DNA from: Acanthamoeba castellanii str. Neff
Lineage: Eukaryota > Discosea > Longamoebia > Acanthamoebidae
Assembly: GCF_000313135.1 (NCBI RefSeq)
Contig: NW_004457375.1
Span: 1 to 55,787 of the forward strand
DNA length: 55,787 bases
Direction: 5' to 3'
Shown: positions 54,188-55,787 of the stretch, in pieces
Numbering within the stretch: position 1 is the stretch's first letter
Layout of the letters: the number at the start of each line of letters is the position of its first letter
The notes under the pieces: generated by a model
The model's input: only the letters and a program-made list of their open reading frames with translations
What the model was told of the DNA's origin: nothing
Databases searched by the model: none
Program-made: the position numbers and the translations under genes

Positions 54188-55516
54188 ATGAAGAGCACAA
54201 GGGGCACCTGGGGGCTGCTGCGCAGTTCACGGCCGACACCCGCTTCCGCGGCGGCGGAGACGCTGCGTGTTCCGTTCCCGCGCCGTACTTACGCGCTGAG
54301 CACGGATGGCAGGAACATCACGTCGTCTTCATCCCTTCTCCGGGTGGGATCGTCGCTGAGAAAGACGTACCTGCGTGCTGAAGATGCCAAGGAGCTCGAA
54401 CAGCGATACCTGAAATGGATCACGCCCGCTGGCAAGGATCCCTGGGAATACAATCGCCACCTTCTGCCGAGCTGGAAAGGTACCCCAATTAATGAATCAA
54501 ATTTTATTTTGTTGCATTTTTCTTCTTAAAGAATAGGATCAAAAGATGATTGCTGGGGGGGCAATGCACACGCATGGCAGCATCATTCACTTTAATTCAC
54601 GCCATTCCCTTTTCTTCATGCGGCCAGGCCTGATGGGAGATGCCAATGTTGCGTTCAGCGCCATCAAAACGCCCGAACGGCTGCTGACGACGTTCCTCAC
54701 CCACATGACCTACCCGTCCGAGCTGGGTCACAACCCGCGGATCAACACCGACCCCTCGGGCATCTTCTCCCACAAGCGGCTCTACCACTGGGCCGACGAG
54801 AACATCTTTGGTCTGCCGCCCGTCGCTGTCGTGCGCCTTTCCTACCGCAACACCCTGCGGCAGCGGGTACCATCTCCCCGTCCTCGTGTCGTTGGTCGTG
54901 TCGTGTCGTGTCGTGTCTAGCTAACGCGTGGTGCGGACTTGATAGGAGATACTGGTGGCCGAAGTGCACTGGTGGCGGCGCATCCTGCGCGTGATCAAGA
55001 TGGAGAAGGTGTATTTGCGGGACGGCCAGGACTCGGTCGACCACATCCTGGGCGAAGTGTCGGAGGACGACTACGAGCTGAGGAAGGAGGCGGCCGAGTA
55101 TGTCATCCCGCCCCGCTGGCTCCACGAATTCAAGAAGCGTACCCTCCTCCCCTTCTCTTGTCCCCATGTTGTGTGTTGTGTGTGTGTGTGTGTGCGTTGT
55201 GTGCGTGTGCTGACACGAATCGAACACAGTGCGGTGGCCGGAGCCGCCTTCGGTCGAGGAGCTGCGGTTCCCCGACCTGGACGCGGAGGAGCCGCCGCCG
55301 AAGACGCTCCTGCCCTACAACACGGAGCCCTTCCCGCACCCGCAGGCCTCCATGCTGGGCCGCCCCTTCCGTGCCGACGAGACCGAAGCGGAGCTCGAGA
55401 GCCTCGACACCCGGCTCGACCCGTCCGACGAGACCGCCGCCGATCTCGCCGTCGGCAACATCTTCGTCAAGGTGGAGAACGAGGAGGACGCCACCGCCGC
55501 CTTGCCCCGGTCCTGA
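54188..55516 (+). CDS. Unrecognised protein with probable mitochondrial presequence
   Basis: Four exons from the ATG at 54188 to the TGA at 55514-55516, about 300 residues. The N-terminus MKSTRGTWGLLRSSRPTPAS...PFPRRTYAL is Arg/Ser-rich with few acids and has a plausible processing site near RRTYAL. The body is soluble and not repetitive: YLKWITPAGKDPWEYNRHLLPSW; GLMGDANVAFSAIKTPERLLTTFLTHMTYPSELGHNP; RLYHWADENIFGLPPVAVVRL; ILVAEVHWWRRILRVIKMEKVYLRDG. The C-terminus is acidic (LDTRLDPSDETAADLAVG, VENEEDATAALPRS). I do not know the family. A mitochondrial ribosome or respiratory-complex accessory protein would fit the style but is a guess. Confidence 0.7.
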
Positions 55517-55644
55517 ACACCACCAATCCCCCCCCCACAAACAAGACAAGAACTCTTTTTTCATTCATCATCACCATCACCATCATTGTCATGAGGTGTC
55601 AAGTGAGCTTGTAGGTTATGGTTGTCTTCTTGTTGTGATGTGGT

Positions 55645-55787
55645 TCAGAATTTGAAGAGCTGCTGTACGGGGTAGCCCAGGGAGAGGAGCGAGCTCTCGA
55701 CGAACACCTCGAAGCCGGTGGGTCCGCAGTAGGTCAGCAGGACGCCGCTGGCAGCGGAGACCTCGCCCGGTGGCGGCAGGCTGGCGC
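55645..55787 (-). CDS. Last exon of an unidentified gene, cut by the window edge
   Basis: The minus strand is open from the window end to a TGA at 55645-55647, reading ASLPPPGEVSAASGVLLTYC then GPTGFEVFVESSLLSLGYPVQQLFKF. Codon use is GC-rich at third positions, as in neighbouring exons. No start is visible and the family is not recognised. It converges on the gene ending at 55516. Confidence 0.55.
   Translation of the reverse strand, partial: ASLPPPGEVSAASGVLLTYCGPTGFEVFVESSLLSLGYPVQQLFKF

Overview
This window is nuclear DNA of a free-living amoebozoan. It most resembles Acanthamoeba, which is an inference from style and gene content rather than a database match. The coding DNA is GC- and CpG-rich. 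Genes are interrupted every few hundred bases by short spliceosomal introns of about 60-200 bases. Those introns carry AT-rich runs or simple repeats built from CACGA/TCGTG units. Intergenic gaps are tiny, from 43 to about 500 bases. There is no operon-like or phage-like organisation. I find 22 essentially complete protein genes and one partial gene, about one per 2.4 kb. I see no tRNA or rRNA gene and no intact transposon.

Layout. 104-3334 (+) is a CH/coiled-coil/PH/leucine-rich-repeat scaffold. 3479-10394 (-) holds four genes: an RNase D-like exonuclease, an unknown membrane protein, a TEX261/SVP26 cargo receptor and an unknown probable mitochondrial protein. 10580-13586 (+) carries two tandem Rab7-like GTPases. 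13829-18247 (-) encodes the AP-3 mu subunit and ABCE1/RLI1. ABCE1 is divergent from a POLE3-like histone-fold gene (18459-18924, +). 19094-27356 (-) is a large DOCK-family guanine-nucleotide exchange factor, divergent from an OCA2/P-protein-type transporter (27849-31704, +). 31938-34324 (-) holds an HMCES-type SRAP protein and a MAPEG enzyme. 34718-43450 (+) holds a helical LEA-like protein, ribosomal protein eL42 and an FKBP15/WAFL orthologue. 43653-54072 (-) holds an RGS protein ending in a CaaX box, a secreted lamin-tail protein with a very long Ser/Pro/Thr repeat, an Aven orthologue and a mitochondrial-type tRNA t6A dehydratase (TCD). 54188-55516 (+) is an unknown probable mitochondrial protein. 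The window ends in the last exon of another minus-strand gene.

Many products serve endomembrane traffic, the actin cortex and lysosome-related organelles: two Rab7s, AP-3 mu, FKBP15, DOCK, TEX261, a P-protein and the CH-PH-LRR scaffold. Nothing shows they are co-regulated. Where exon sums were checked (CH-PH-LRR, the 5195-7059 membrane protein, both Rab7s, POLE3, eL42, the lamin-tail protein and Aven) the spliced frame closes exactly.

The most unusual items are these: a 10-base microexon splitting the DTAG motif of the second Rab7; three probable GC-AG introns; a donor consensus with C at +4; a roughly 645-base CpG-depleted island at 45.29-45.93 kb inside otherwise CpG-rich DNA; LFa-like acidic motifs in FKBP15; an amoebal Aven; and the lamin-tail/SPT-repeat secreted protein.
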